Origin: CAVRZJ01 sp964594125
GTDB taxonomy: Bacteria; Acidobacteriota; Thermoanaerobaculia; Thermoanaerobaculales; Thermoanaerobaculaceae
Direction of reading: 5' to 3'
Length of the DNA stretch: 64,000 bases
Assembly: GCA_964594125.1 (NCBI GenBank)
Contig: CAZQLL010000009.1
Span: 62,001 to 126,000 of the forward strand
Part shown: one piece after another, positions 52,889-60,883 of the stretch
How positions within the stretch are numbered: the stretch's first letter is position 1
How the letters are laid out: every line of letters begins with the position of its first letter
Program-made: the position numbers and the translations under genes
The notes under the pieces: generated by a model
Seen by the model: only the letters and a program-made list of their open reading frames with translations
Databases searched by the model: none
What the model was told of the DNA's origin: nothing

Positions 52889-53867
52889 CGCCGTGCTCCG
52901 CCGAGGAGTAGAGGAAGCAGCGCACGAAACGCCCGTGGTCGATCGGGACCAGCGCCGGCCGCGCCTCGCGGCAGCGGCCGAACGCATGCGGGCAGCGCGG
53001 TGCGAAGCGGCAGCCAGCCGGCTGCGCCGCGGGCGTCGCCGCCCGGCCGGGCAGCGCCGGCAGCGGTCCCGAGCGCCGCCGCCGCCGCGGCACCAGCTCC
53101 GCCAGAGCGGTCGAGTAGGGATGCGACGGCCACGCGAAAAGGTCGTCCCGGCCGGCGATCTCGACGGTTTCGCCGGCGTACACCACGGCCACCCGCTCGA
53201 CCGCGCGGGCCACCAGGGAGAGGTCGTGGCTGATCAGGAGGAGCGCCACTCCACGGCTCGCGTGCAGGCGCGAGAGCAGCGCCGTGATCCGCAGCGCCGT
53301 CGCCGCGTCGAGCGCCGACGTCGGCTCGTCCGCGATCAGCACCCGCGGCCGCCCGGACAGCGCACAGGCGAGCAGCACCCGCTGCCGCTGGCCTCCGGAG
53401 AGCTGGAAGGGATACGCCGCGAGCAGCCGCGGGTCCCTGCCGAGCCCGACCTCCGCGAGCAGCTCGAGGGCGATCGCGCGCGCCTCGGCGCCGTTCGCGC
53501 CGAGGTGCAGGCGGGCAGCCTCGCCGATCTGGGCGCCGACGGTCCGCACCGGGTTGAGGGCGCTTGCGGGCTCCTGCAGCGCGAGGCCCGCAACGCCGCC
53601 GCGAAGGCGCGCCATCGCGCCCTCCGATGCTCCGGCGACGTCGACGCCGTCGACCGTCAGCCGCTCGGCGGTCAGCCTCGCAGCCGGCGGCAGCAGGCGC
53701 AGCAGGGCGAGGGCCGACAGTGTCTTGCCGCTCCCCGACTCGCCGACGAGAGCGAGCGTGCCACCGCGCGGGAGGGCGAAGGAGACGCCGTCGACGACCG
53801 GCCGCTCCCCGTACACGGGATCGGGGAACGCGACCCGCAGGTTCTTCGCCTCGACGATGGCGTCCAC
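52881..53867 (-). CDS. Oligopeptide-type ABC ATPase (OppD/DppD-like)
   Basis: A 328-residue ATPase: Walker A GESGSGKT, Q-loop ALQEPASALNP, signature LSGGQRQRVLLACAL, Walker B VLIADEPTSALD, H-loop LISHDLSLV, and the OppD-type C-terminus CRFAPRCPHAFGRC with four Cys. GTG 53867 starts 6 nt after TAGAAT (53879-53874), pointing to a leaderless message. It forms a heterodimer with the following OppF-like protein. Missing permeases suggest that they are encoded elsewhere or that the pair serves a remote importer. Confidence 0.9.
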   Translation of the reverse strand: MDAIVEAKNLRVAFPDPVYGERPVVDGVSFALPRGGTLALVGESGSGKTLSALALLRLLPPAARLTAERLTVDGVDVAGASEGAMARLRGGVAGLALQEPASALNPVRTVGAQIGEAARLHLGANGAEARAIALELLAEVGLGRDPRLLAAYPFQLSGGQRQRVLLACALSGRPRVLIADEPTSALDAATALRITALLSRLHASRGVALLLISHDLSLVARAVERVAVVYAGETVEIAGRDDLFAWPSHPYSTALAELVPRRRRRSGPLPALPGRAATPAAQPAGCRFAPRCPHAFGRCREARPALVPIDHGRFVRCFLYSSAEHGDG

Positions 53868-54031
53868 ATCCGCATTCTACGGTGGGGCGCGCGCGCGCGT
53901 CGTAAAGAAAGGCAAAGCGTGAAGGCGAGTTGGTTGGCGGGGGTCGGGATCCGTTCCTCGCGGGCATGTCCGCCGGACGGTCGGACGCTCTCCGCACGGG
54001 AACGCGGTACGATGGCGCCGGGAGGCAGCCA

Positions 54032-54637
54032 GTGGCCCTGGCGAGTGAGCAGCTCAGCGAACGCAGCCGGCGCATCCGCGCCGTGGTGCTCGACGTCGAC
54101 GGCGTCCTCACCGATGCCAGCCTCTACTACAGCGCCCGCGGCGAAAGCCTCAAGCGCTTCTCCGCGCGCGACGGCTTCGCGATCAAGACGGCGCAGCGCG
54201 AGGGGATCCAGGTGGCGGTGCTCACCGGACGGGTGTCGGCGCCGCTGCGCGCCCGCGTGCGCGATCTCGGCATAGCGGAGGGGCTGGTGATCCAGGGCAG
54301 CCGGCAGAAGGCCGGAGACCTAGCCCTCCTCGCCGACCGGCTCGGCGTGCCGCTCGACGCGATCGCCTTCATGGGCGACGACCTCCCCGATCTCCCGGCG
54401 CTGGCGGCCGCCGGGCTGGCCGCCTGCCCCGCCGACGCGGCGCCCGAGGTGCGCGCGCGCTGCCACCTGGTATGCGCAGCGCGCTCCGGCAACGGCGCCG
54501 TGCGGGAGCTCGTCGAGACGCTGCTCGCCGCCCGCGGGCGCTGGGAGCAGGTGGTCGCCGAGTGGGCGGCCGGCACGGCCGAGCTGGCGCCGATCGATGG
54601 CCGCGGCGCGGCCGCAGGGAGGGGCGATGGGACGTGA
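54032..54637 (+). CDS. kdsC: 3-deoxy-D-manno-octulosonate 8-phosphate phosphatase
   Basis: KdsC is a HAD-family (C0, tetrameric) phosphatase releasing KDO for LPS core synthesis. It is 201 residues long. Motif I DVDGVLTDASLYY holds nucleophile Asp21 and acid Asp23; ARDGFAIKTAQREGI, motif II LTGR, the lysine in SRQKAGD, and motif IV GDDLPDLPAL complete the site. The C-terminal extension is Ala-rich. GTG 54032 follows GGGAGG by 6 nt and TACGAT (54008-54013). It overlaps the next SDR gene by 11 bases. kdsA, kdsB and kdsD are not in the window. Confidence 0.92.
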   Translation: MALASEQLSERSRRIRAVVLDVDGVLTDASLYYSARGESLKRFSARDGFAIKTAQREGIQVAVLTGRVSAPLRARVRDLGIAEGLVIQGSRQKAGDLALLADRLGVPLDAIAFMGDDLPDLPALAAAGLAACPADAAPEVRARCHLVCAARSGNGAVRELVETLLAARGRWEQVVAEWAAGTAELAPIDGRGAAAGRGDGT

Positions 54638-55397
54638 TCTCGAGCTCGAGGGCAAGGTCGCACTGGTCACCGGGGCGTCGAGCGGCATCGGCAGGGCCAC
54701 CGCGCGCGAGCTCGGCCGGCTCGGGGCACGCTGCTTCCTCGTCTCGCGCGACGCGGGCCGCCTCGCGGTGCTCGCCGCCGAGATCGGCGGCGCGGCGGCG
54801 GCGCACCCTGCCGACCTGCGCGACGCCGCCGCCCGGCCGCGGGTGGTGGCGGCGTGCGTCGCGCGCTGGGGCCGGCTCGACATCCTCGTCAACGCTGCCG
54901 GCGCGATTGCGGCCGGGCCGCTCGCGACCACCGACCGCCGGGCGTGGGACGAGATGCTGGAGATCAACCTGCACGCCGTCGTCGACCTCATGCGCGAGGC
55001 GCTGCCCCACCTCGAGGCCGCGGCCGGCTGCGTTGTCAACGTCTCGTCCGTGGCGGGCGCGCGCGCTTTCCCAGGGATCATCGCGTACGCCGTCTCGAAG
55101 GCGGCGGTCGACCAGCTCACGCGCTGCGCCGCGCTTGAGCTCGGGCCGAAGGGCGTCCGCGTCAACGCGGTCAATCCCGGCGTGGTCGTCACCGAGCTGC
55201 ACCGCCGCGGCTACATGAACGAGGAGGCGTACGCCGCCTTCCTCGAGCACTCCAAGGCCACCCACCCCCTCGGACGCGTCGGCACCGCCGAGGAGGTCGC
55301 CGACGCGATCGTCTTCCTCGCTTCCCCGCGCTCCGCCTGGATCACCGGCGCCACCCTGCCGGTCGACGGCGGCCGCGGGCAGACCTGCCTGCGCTGA
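54627..55397 (+). CDS. SDR-family oxidoreductase
   Basis: A 256-residue classical short-chain dehydrogenase: VTGASSGIGRAT cofactor site, NAAGAI, catalytic Ser in VNVSSVAGA, YAVSK for Tyr/Lys, and VNAVNPGVVVTELHRRG then LPVDGG. The SxxYxxxK set is complete. Substrate unknown; it is coupled to kdsC by an 11-base overlap with AGGGAGGGG before ATG 54627, which suggests a sugar or lipid role in the envelope (inference). Confidence 0.87.
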   Translation: MGRDLELEGKVALVTGASSGIGRATARELGRLGARCFLVSRDAGRLAVLAAEIGGAAAAHPADLRDAAARPRVVAACVARWGRLDILVNAAGAIAAGPLATTDRRAWDEMLEINLHAVVDLMREALPHLEAAAGCVVNVSSVAGARAFPGIIAYAVSKAAVDQLTRCAALELGPKGVRVNAVNPGVVVTELHRRGYMNEEAYAAFLEHSKATHPLGRVGTAEEVADAIVFLASPRSAWITGATLPVDGGRGQTCLR

Positions 55398-55405
55398 AGC
55401 GCCGA

Positions 55406-55425
55406 GGGAGGTCGCGAGACCTCCC
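55406..55425 (+). terminator. Hairpin after the kdsC-SDR unit
   Basis: GGGAGGTC, loop GCGA, GACCTCCC: an 8-bp perfect stem with a stable GNRA tetraloop, 9 nt after the SDR stop. There is no T-tract. Confidence 0.5.
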
Positions 55426-55679
55426 CTCCGACAAGGTCGGGAGCGCGGGCGCCCTCGCCCGCGCGCAGGTCCCGCCAGGCGGAGTTCGGGCCGCCGAGGG
55501 CGCCGGCTTTCCCACGTCCTTTCCCCGGCCGGAGTGAAGCGGGCGTCACGGTGACCGCGAGGCTCCGCAGCCTCCGTGTGCTCGAAGCCTCCATGCCTCT
55601 TGCCGCTCGATTCCTCCCGGGCCCGATGCCTCCACGGCGCCCTCCGTGGCCGCGTGGCCCCAGTGCGCCGCCGGGGAGC

Positions 55680-55685
55680 TATATT
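55680..55685 (+). promoter_or_regulatory. rtcB -10 box, leaderless
   Basis: TATATT ends 6 nt before the rtcB GTG at 55692. The -35 is not obvious. Confidence 0.5.
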
Positions 55686-55691
55686 GAGTCC

Positions 55692-57134
55692 GTGGCAGGG
55701 AACCTCGAGAAGCGCGGCGCGGGCGTCTGGGAGATCGCCCCCAGCGGCGGCATGCGTGTTCCCGCGCGCGTCTACGCGAGCGACGCGCTGCTCGCCGGCA
55801 TCCGCAACGACCAGTCGCTGCGCCAGGCGTGCAACGTCGCGCACCTGCCGGGGATCGTCACGGCGTCGTTGGCGATGCCGGACATGCACGAGGGGTACGG
55901 GTTCCCGATCGGGGGCGTGGCGGCGTTCGACGCGGGCGACGGGGTCGTCTCCCCCGGCGGCGTCGGCTACGACATCAACTGCGGCGTGCGGCTGGCGTGC
56001 ACCGACGTGCGCGCGGCCGACCTCGGCGAGCGCCTCGTCCGCCTCGTCCAGCAGATGCAGCGCGACGTGCCGGCGGGCGTCGGCAGCGAGGGCGCGATCG
56101 CCGCGCTGTCGGACGACGAGCTCGACGCGGTGCTCGTGCGCGGCGCCGCCTGGGCCGTCGACCGCGGCTGGGGCGCCGCGGAGGACCTCGCGTGCACCGA
56201 GGCCGGCGGCTGCCTCGCGGGCGCCGACCCGGCGGCGCTCTCCCGTCGCGCCCGCGAGCGCGGCGCGCCGCAGCTCGGCACCCTCGGCTCCGGCAACCAT
56301 TTCGCCGAGGTGCAGGTGGTCGACGAGGTGCTCGACGCCGAGGCCGCCGCCGCCTTCGGGCTGGTCGAGGGCCATGTGACGGTGCTGCTCCACTCCGGCT
56401 CGCGCGGTCTCGGCTACCAGGTGTGCGACGACGCCCTGGAGTCGATGCGGCACGCTGGCGGCAGACACCGCATCGAGCTGCCCGACCCGCAGCTCGTGGC
56501 GGTGCCGATCGCCTCCCTCGAGGGCGCCCGCTACCTCGCGGCGATGCGCGCCGCCGCCAACTTCGCGTGGGCCAATCGGCAGGTGATGATGGCGCTGATC
56601 GAGCGCTCGTTCGCGCGCGTGCTCGGCGGCGACCGGCGCACGCTCGGCTTCCGCCTCGTGTACGACGTGGCGCACAACATCGCCAAGCTCGAGGAGCACG
56701 AGGTCGGCGGCCGCCGCCGCCGCGTGCTGGTGCACCGCAAGGGGGCCACCCGCGCCTTCGCCGCCGGCCACTGCGAGCTGCCGGCGGCCTACCGGGACGT
56801 CGGGCAGCCGGTGCTCATCCCCGGCGACATGGGGCGCCCCTCGTTCGTCCTCGTCGGCACCGACAAGGCGATGCGCGAGACGTTCGGCTCGGCCGCCCAC
56901 GGCGCCGGCCGAGCGATGTCCCGCACCGCCGCGCGCCGCGCCGGCGGCGGCCGCGACATCGCCGCGGAGCTCGGGCGGCGCGGCATCGTGGTCGCCTCGC
57001 GCTCGCGCAAGACGCTCGCCGAGGAGATGTCCGAAGCGTACAAGGACGCCGGCCAGGTCGTCGAAGCGCTGCGCCTCGCCGGCATCGCCCGCCCCGTCGC
57101 CCGCCTCCGCCCCCTCGGCGTCGTCAAGGGGTGA
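55692..57134 (+). CDS. rtcB: RNA-splicing ligase RtcB
   Basis: RtcB joins RNA 2',3'-cyclic phosphate (or 3'-phosphate) ends to 5'-OH ends with GTP and Mn, in RNA repair or tRNA splicing. The 480-residue protein has metal ligands in MPDMHEGYGFPIGGVAAF, Asp94/Cys97 in GYDINCGVRL, LGSGNHFAEVQ, LHSGSRGLG, and guanylated His403 in AAHGAGRAMSR; the C-terminal KDAGQVVEAL is typical. GTG 55692 begins 6 nt after TATATT. No archease or RtcA gene adjoins it; the next feature is a convergent tRNA-Phe gene. Confidence 0.95.
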   Translation: MAGNLEKRGAGVWEIAPSGGMRVPARVYASDALLAGIRNDQSLRQACNVAHLPGIVTASLAMPDMHEGYGFPIGGVAAFDAGDGVVSPGGVGYDINCGVRLACTDVRAADLGERLVRLVQQMQRDVPAGVGSEGAIAALSDDELDAVLVRGAAWAVDRGWGAAEDLACTEAGGCLAGADPAALSRRARERGAPQLGTLGSGNHFAEVQVVDEVLDAEAAAAFGLVEGHVTVLLHSGSRGLGYQVCDDALESMRHAGGRHRIELPDPQLVAVPIASLEGARYLAAMRAAANFAWANRQVMMALIERSFARVLGGDRRTLGFRLVYDVAHNIAKLEEHEVGGRRRRVLVHRKGATRAFAAGHCELPAAYRDVGQPVLIPGDMGRPSFVLVGTDKAMRETFGSAAHGAGRAMSRTAARRAGGGRDIAAELGRRGIVVASRSRKTLAEEMSEAYKDAGQVVEALRLAGIARPVARLRPLGVVKG

Positions 57135-57184
57135 CGGGGCCGCGCATCGATTGCAGGCGTACGGGCGGTCGCGGGTGTAAAAGT

Positions 57185-57260
57185 TGGTGCCCAGGGACGG
57201 AGTTGAACCGCCGACACCGGCATTTTCAGTGCCGTGCTCTACCAGCTGAGCTACCTGGGC
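57185..57260 (-). tRNA. tRNA-Phe (GAA)
   Basis: A complete 76-base cloverleaf on the minus strand with encoded CCA at the 3' end (57187-57185). The acceptor stem pairs GCCCAGG with CCTGGGC, discriminator A. The D-arm holds AGCTCAGCTGGTAGAGC, the anticodon loop is CTGAAAA with anticodon GAA, and the T-arm has GGTTCAACTCC. The A37 context is a MiaA/MiaB substrate, and miaB is at 26600. It converges on rtcB, 50 bp away. Confidence 0.97.
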
Positions 57261-57330
57261 ACTCCAGGCCGCGAGAGTATGGCGGCGACTTCCCGGGCTG
57301 TCAACCCGAATGCGCACCCAACCGGCACGC

Positions 57331-57708
57331 TCACTCCTGTGTCGCGGCGAGGACCGCCGCGGGGACCTCGACGACGGCCCGCAGCAGCGCCTGCGCGTGG
57401 GTCTTTCCCTGCGCATCGGTGAGCAGGCTGGCGGAGCCGCCGCCGCCCAACGAGTCGCGGAGGATGAAGTTGAGCGCCCGCAGGTTCCCGACCTCGTAGC
57501 GCGTGACCTCGCCGCGCACCAGCTTTCCCGCGACAGCCTTGACCCACGCCGCGGTGAGGTGCTCGCGCATCCAGGCGTACGCCGCGTCGCTGCGCGCGAT
57601 CAGGCCAACGTTGGAGGCATCGCCCTTGTCGCCGGAACGACCGTGGGCAATCCGCTCCAGCGGTACGCTGACGGTCGCGGCGGAGCCGGTGTGCCGTTCT
57701 CTCCTCAC
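57331..57708 (-). CDS. AtuA C-terminal-like protein
   Basis: A 125-residue protein matching the ferredoxin-fold C-terminal domain of AtuA/DUF1446 proteins: VPLERIAHGRSGDKGDASNVGLIARS at about 14-39, then YEVGNLRALNFILRDSLGGGGSASL. The domain is usually fused to a larger N-terminal acyclic-terpene-utilisation domain; here it stands alone. Function is unknown; other genomes encode it separately beside the DUF1446 gene. GTG 57708 lies 6 nt after TACACT (57720-57715). It is divergent from the YfhO-like gene with 38 bp between start codons. Confidence 0.85.
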   Translation of the reverse strand: MRRERHTGSAATVSVPLERIAHGRSGDKGDASNVGLIARSDAAYAWMREHLTAAWVKAVAGKLVRGEVTRYEVGNLRALNFILRDSLGGGGSASLLTDAQGKTHAQALLRAVVEVPAAVLAATQE

Positions 57709-57714
57709 CGTCGT

Positions 57715-57740
57715 AGTGTAGCGCCGCGAGGCCCTACAAT
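57715..57740. promoter_or_regulatory. Compact divergent pair of -10 boxes
   Basis: TACACT on the minus strand (57720-57715) and TACAAT on the plus strand (57735-57740) each end 6 nt before a GTG start. The expected -35 region of each promoter covers the other's start site, so the two cannot easily fire together. Confidence 0.5.
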
Positions 57741-57746
57741 GCCGCG

Positions 57747-59948
57747 GTGCGGTCCGCGCCGAGCAACGTCGCCCTGGGGGTGCTGCTACTGCTGCTCGCG
57801 GGGGTGTTCTACCCGGCGCTGATGCTCGACCGTCGCCTCGCGCCCGAGGCGAGCCTGAGGGGCGTGGCGCCGTGGCGCCAGGCGTGGGGGCCGAATCCGG
57901 AGCCGCGCCCGCGCGAGCTGGCGGCGGCGACGCAGCTCGGCCCGCGGCTCGCGGTGATCGCACGCGAGGGCCTCGGCGCCGCCCTGTGGAACCCCTGGAT
58001 CGGCGGCGGCCGGGCCGGCTGGCTATCGTCGCCGCGGGAGGGCGGCGCGCCGCTGCCGGTGGCCGCCGCGCTGCTCGCCCGCTCTGGGTGGGCGTGGAGC
58101 GCGCTGCTCGCGCTCGCACTCGCCGCCTCGTTCGCGGCCACCTGGACCGCCGCCCGCTGGCTGGGCGCATCGCCGTGGGGCGCGGCGGTCGCCGCGCTCG
58201 CCTACTCGCTTGCCGGGCCGGTCGCCACGCACTGGCTCGACTGGCAGGGGTCGGCGGTGGCGCTCGGGCCGGTGGCCCTGCTGCCGGCGCTGTCGCCGTC
58301 GCCGAGCTGGCGGCGCCATGCGGCGGCATGGGCGGCCGCAGCCGCTCTGCTCGTCGCCTGCGGTCCCCCGGCGCTCGCGTTCCTCGCCGTGGGGGCGGTG
58401 GTCGAGCTCGCGCGCGGGGGCGTGCACCGCCGCCGCATGCGAGCCGCTGCACTTGCCGCGGCCGTCGTGCTCGCCGTGCTGGCCACGCTGCCGGCCGCGT
58501 GGCTGGCGCGCGCCGGCGGCGAACGCGGGGCGGCGCCCGGCGAGGCCGCACCGACGCCGCCGATCGCGCTCCGCGACCTCGCCGTGCGCCCCCGTCCCGA
58601 CGCCGCGCCGGCGCCGCTGCGCGGCGGCGCGGCACCGGCGACCCCGGCCGACGCCTCGTTCCTCGGGGCGGCCACGCTGCTGCTCGCCGTCGCCGGCCTC
58701 GCCGGGCGCGGCGGCCGGCACCGGCGGCTGTGGGCCGCAGTCGCCGCCGGGGCGCTCGCCGTCGCGGCGGCCCCGTCGCCGTGGCTCGCCGCCGCCGGCC
58801 TCTCGCACCGCCCCGCGGCGGCGGCGGCACTGGCGGCGGCGCTGCTCGCCGGCCTCGGCGCCGACGCGCTGTGCCGGCGCCTGCCGGCCCCCGCAGGGCG
58901 TGCGCTGGGAGCGGCGCTGTGCGCCGTGGTGGCGTGCGAGCTCGCCCCGGTCGCGCTGCACGGGCTGCCGTTCGCGAGCGAGCGCGAGCTGCCGCAGGCG
59001 GCCGCCTTGCCGCAGGCGCTTGCCGCCGACGGCGCGCGGATCGTCACGCTCGCCTCCACGCTTCCCCCGGACGTCGCTGCCGCGTACGGTCTGGCCGATA
59101 TCCGCGCCGCCTGGTTCGAGCGCGAGCCGACATACGTGGCGGCTCTCCGCTCGGCTACCGCGGGGGCGGTGCAGGCGCTCGATCCGGCGGTGGCGGCGCT
59201 GGGGGCGCGCTGGGTGCTGGAGCCCGCGGCGCTGCGCCTGGTCTCGGGCATCGTGTACGCGGAGGTGAGCGTGGCCGAGGCGCGCCGCACCTCCGGGGAC
59301 GGCTCCTCCACCGCCCGGTACGTGCTGCCGCTGCCGGCCGCGACCGGCAGGATCGGATTGCCGCCGGCCAGCGCCGCGCCCGGAGCCGTGTTCCTCCAGG
59401 ACGGCAGCGCCACGGTGGCGCTCGAGGAGGACGCGGCCCTCGCCGAAGAGAGCGCGGACTGGCGCTGGTTCGCCGTTCCGCCGGCGGCGCCGCGCGGCAA
59501 CGTGGTGCTCGGGGTGATGGCCGACGGCCAGGCTCCCGCCACGCTCCCCGTAGCCCTCGACGCGTCCGGCCTCCGCCTGGCCAGCCACGGCGCCGGGGTG
59601 CGGGTCTGGGAGTGGTCGCGAGCGCGGCCGTTCGCCGGTCTCACGGGCGCCGCGGGGCGCGCGGCGCTGCGCGAGCTCGCCCCCGGCCGCGTGACAGTCG
59701 AGGTCGAGGCGGAGAGGCCCGGCACGCTGGTGGTGCAGGTGAAGCATCGCCCGGCGCTGTGGCGCGCCGCCGTCGACGGCGGCGCGGTGCGCACCGAGAA
59801 GGCGGGCGCAGTGTGGACGGCGGTCCCGGTCCCGGCCGGACGGTCGGTCGTCGTCCTCGCCGCCGTCCTGCCCGCCACGGTGTGGCTCGCCGCCGCCGCG
59901 GCGGCTATGATCGTGGCGTTGCTGGCGTTGCCGAGGAGAGCACGATGA
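57747..59948 (+). CDS. YfhO-like multi-spanning membrane protein
   Basis: About 733 residues, very Ala/Leu-rich. An N-terminal helix (VALGVLLLLLAGVFYPALML) is followed by a periplasmic loop with WNPWIGGGRAGWLSS, then about 10 more helices to about residue 420, a soluble domain of about 290 residues, and a final helix with RRAR. The layout and WNP/G-rich loop recall the YfhO and GT-C-like membrane glycosyltransferase families, which modify envelope polymers using lipid-linked sugars. It overlaps a GT2 gene (ATGA) that could supply the lipid-linked sugar. The reaction is inferred. Confidence 0.7.
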   Translation: MRSAPSNVALGVLLLLLAGVFYPALMLDRRLAPEASLRGVAPWRQAWGPNPEPRPRELAAATQLGPRLAVIAREGLGAALWNPWIGGGRAGWLSSPREGGAPLPVAAALLARSGWAWSALLALALAASFAATWTAARWLGASPWGAAVAALAYSLAGPVATHWLDWQGSAVALGPVALLPALSPSPSWRRHAAAWAAAAALLVACGPPALAFLAVGAVVELARGGVHRRRMRAAALAAAVVLAVLATLPAAWLARAGGERGAAPGEAAPTPPIALRDLAVRPRPDAAPAPLRGGAAPATPADASFLGAATLLLAVAGLAGRGGRHRRLWAAVAAGALAVAAAPSPWLAAAGLSHRPAAAAALAAALLAGLGADALCRRLPAPAGRALGAALCAVVACELAPVALHGLPFASERELPQAAALPQALAADGARIVTLASTLPPDVAAAYGLADIRAAWFEREPTYVAALRSATAGAVQALDPAVAALGARWVLEPAALRLVSGIVYAEVSVAEARRTSGDGSSTARYVLPLPAATGRIGLPPASAAPGAVFLQDGSATVALEEDAALAEESADWRWFAVPPAAPRGNVVLGVMADGQAPATLPVALDASGLRLASHGAGVRVWEWSRARPFAGLTGAAGRAALRELAPGRVTVEVEAERPGTLVVQVKHRPALWRAAVDGGAVRTEKAGAVWTAVPVPAGRSVVVLAAVLPATVWLAAAAAAMIVALLALPRRAR

Positions 59949-60883
59949 AGCTGGTGATCCAGGTCCCGGCGTGGAACGAGGAGGAAATGCTGCCGCGGTC
60001 GCTGGCGGAGCTGCCGCGCCGGGTCGACGGGTTCGACGAGGTCGAGATCGTGGTGATCGACGACGGATCGACCGACGGCACCGTCCGCGTCGCCCGCGAG
60101 GCCGGGGCGCACGTCGTGCGGCTCCCGGCGCACATGGGACTGGCGCGCGGCTTCACCGCCGGCATCGAGGCGGCGCTCGAACGCGGCGCCGACGTGATCG
60201 TCAACACGGACGCGGACGGGCAGTACCACCCGCGCCACATTCCCGAGCTGGTCGCCCCGATCGTCGCCGGCGAGGCCGACATCGTCCTCGGCGACCGCGG
60301 CGTCGCGACGCTGGGTCATTTCTCGCCCGTCAAACGCTTGCTGCAGCGGGTCGGAGCGCGCGTCGTGCGCCTCCTCTCGGGGGTGCCGGCGGCCGATGCC
60401 ACGACCGGCTTCCGCGCCTTCTCCCGCGTTGCCGCCTCACACCTGAGCTGCTTCACGCGCTTTTCCTACACCCTCGAGACGCTCATCCAGGCCGGCCAGG
60501 CGGGGATGATCGTGCGTTCGATCCCCGTCGAGGCGCGGCCGCCGACGCGTCCGTCGCGCCTGTTCGGCTCCAACCTCGGCTACATCGCGCAGCAACTCGG
60601 CACGCTTTCCCGGCTGGTGTTCATCTATCGCCCGCTGCGTACGCTGCTGATCCTCTCCGCCCTCTGCCTGCTGCCGGCCGCGGCGCTGTTCGCGCGCTTC
60701 CTGTACTTCTACTTCACCGGACCGACGCCGACGGGCCACACGCAGTCATTGATCGCCGGCGCGGTGCTCGGGATCACCGGCGTGCAGTTCGCGGTGCTCG
60801 GCATCCTCGCCGACCTCACCGCCGTCAACCGGCGCCTGCTCGACGACATCCGCGCGCGCCAGCGCGCCGGCAAGACCAGGTGA
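59945..60883 (+). CDS. Family 2 glycosyltransferase with C-terminal helices
   Basis: A 312-residue polyprenyl-phosphate glycosyltransferase type. MKLVIQVPAWNEEEMLP, DDGSTDGT, NTDADGQYHP (metal-binding DxD) and LGDR fit DPM1/GtrB families. Two hydrophobic segments at the C-terminus (LLILSALCLLPAAALFARFLYFYF; IAGAVLGITGVQFAVLGILA) anchor it like GtrB/ArnC. It would make undecaprenyl- or dolichyl-phosphate-sugar on the cytoplasmic face, for the flippase-like gene after it and the YfhO-like protein before it. It overlaps both by 4 nt. Confidence 0.9.
   Translation: MKLVIQVPAWNEEEMLPRSLAELPRRVDGFDEVEIVVIDDGSTDGTVRVAREAGAHVVRLPAHMGLARGFTAGIEAALERGADVIVNTDADGQYHPRHIPELVAPIVAGEADIVLGDRGVATLGHFSPVKRLLQRVGARVVRLLSGVPAADATTGFRAFSRVAASHLSCFTRFSYTLETLIQAGQAGMIVRSIPVEARPPTRPSRLFGSNLGYIAQQLGTLSRLVFIYRPLRTLLILSALCLLPAAALFARFLYFYFTGPTPTGHTQSLIAGAVLGITGVQFAVLGILADLTAVNRRLLDDIRARQRAGKTR

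Larger units (their letters stand above)
55398..55691. other. Intergenic region between SDR gene and rtcB
   Basis: No convincing gene is seen. It starts with a strong hairpin (55406-55425) and ends with the rtcB -10 box. A plus-strand frame running into rtcB from 55551 has no family similarity before residue 48 and is treated as non-coding. Confidence 0.55.
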
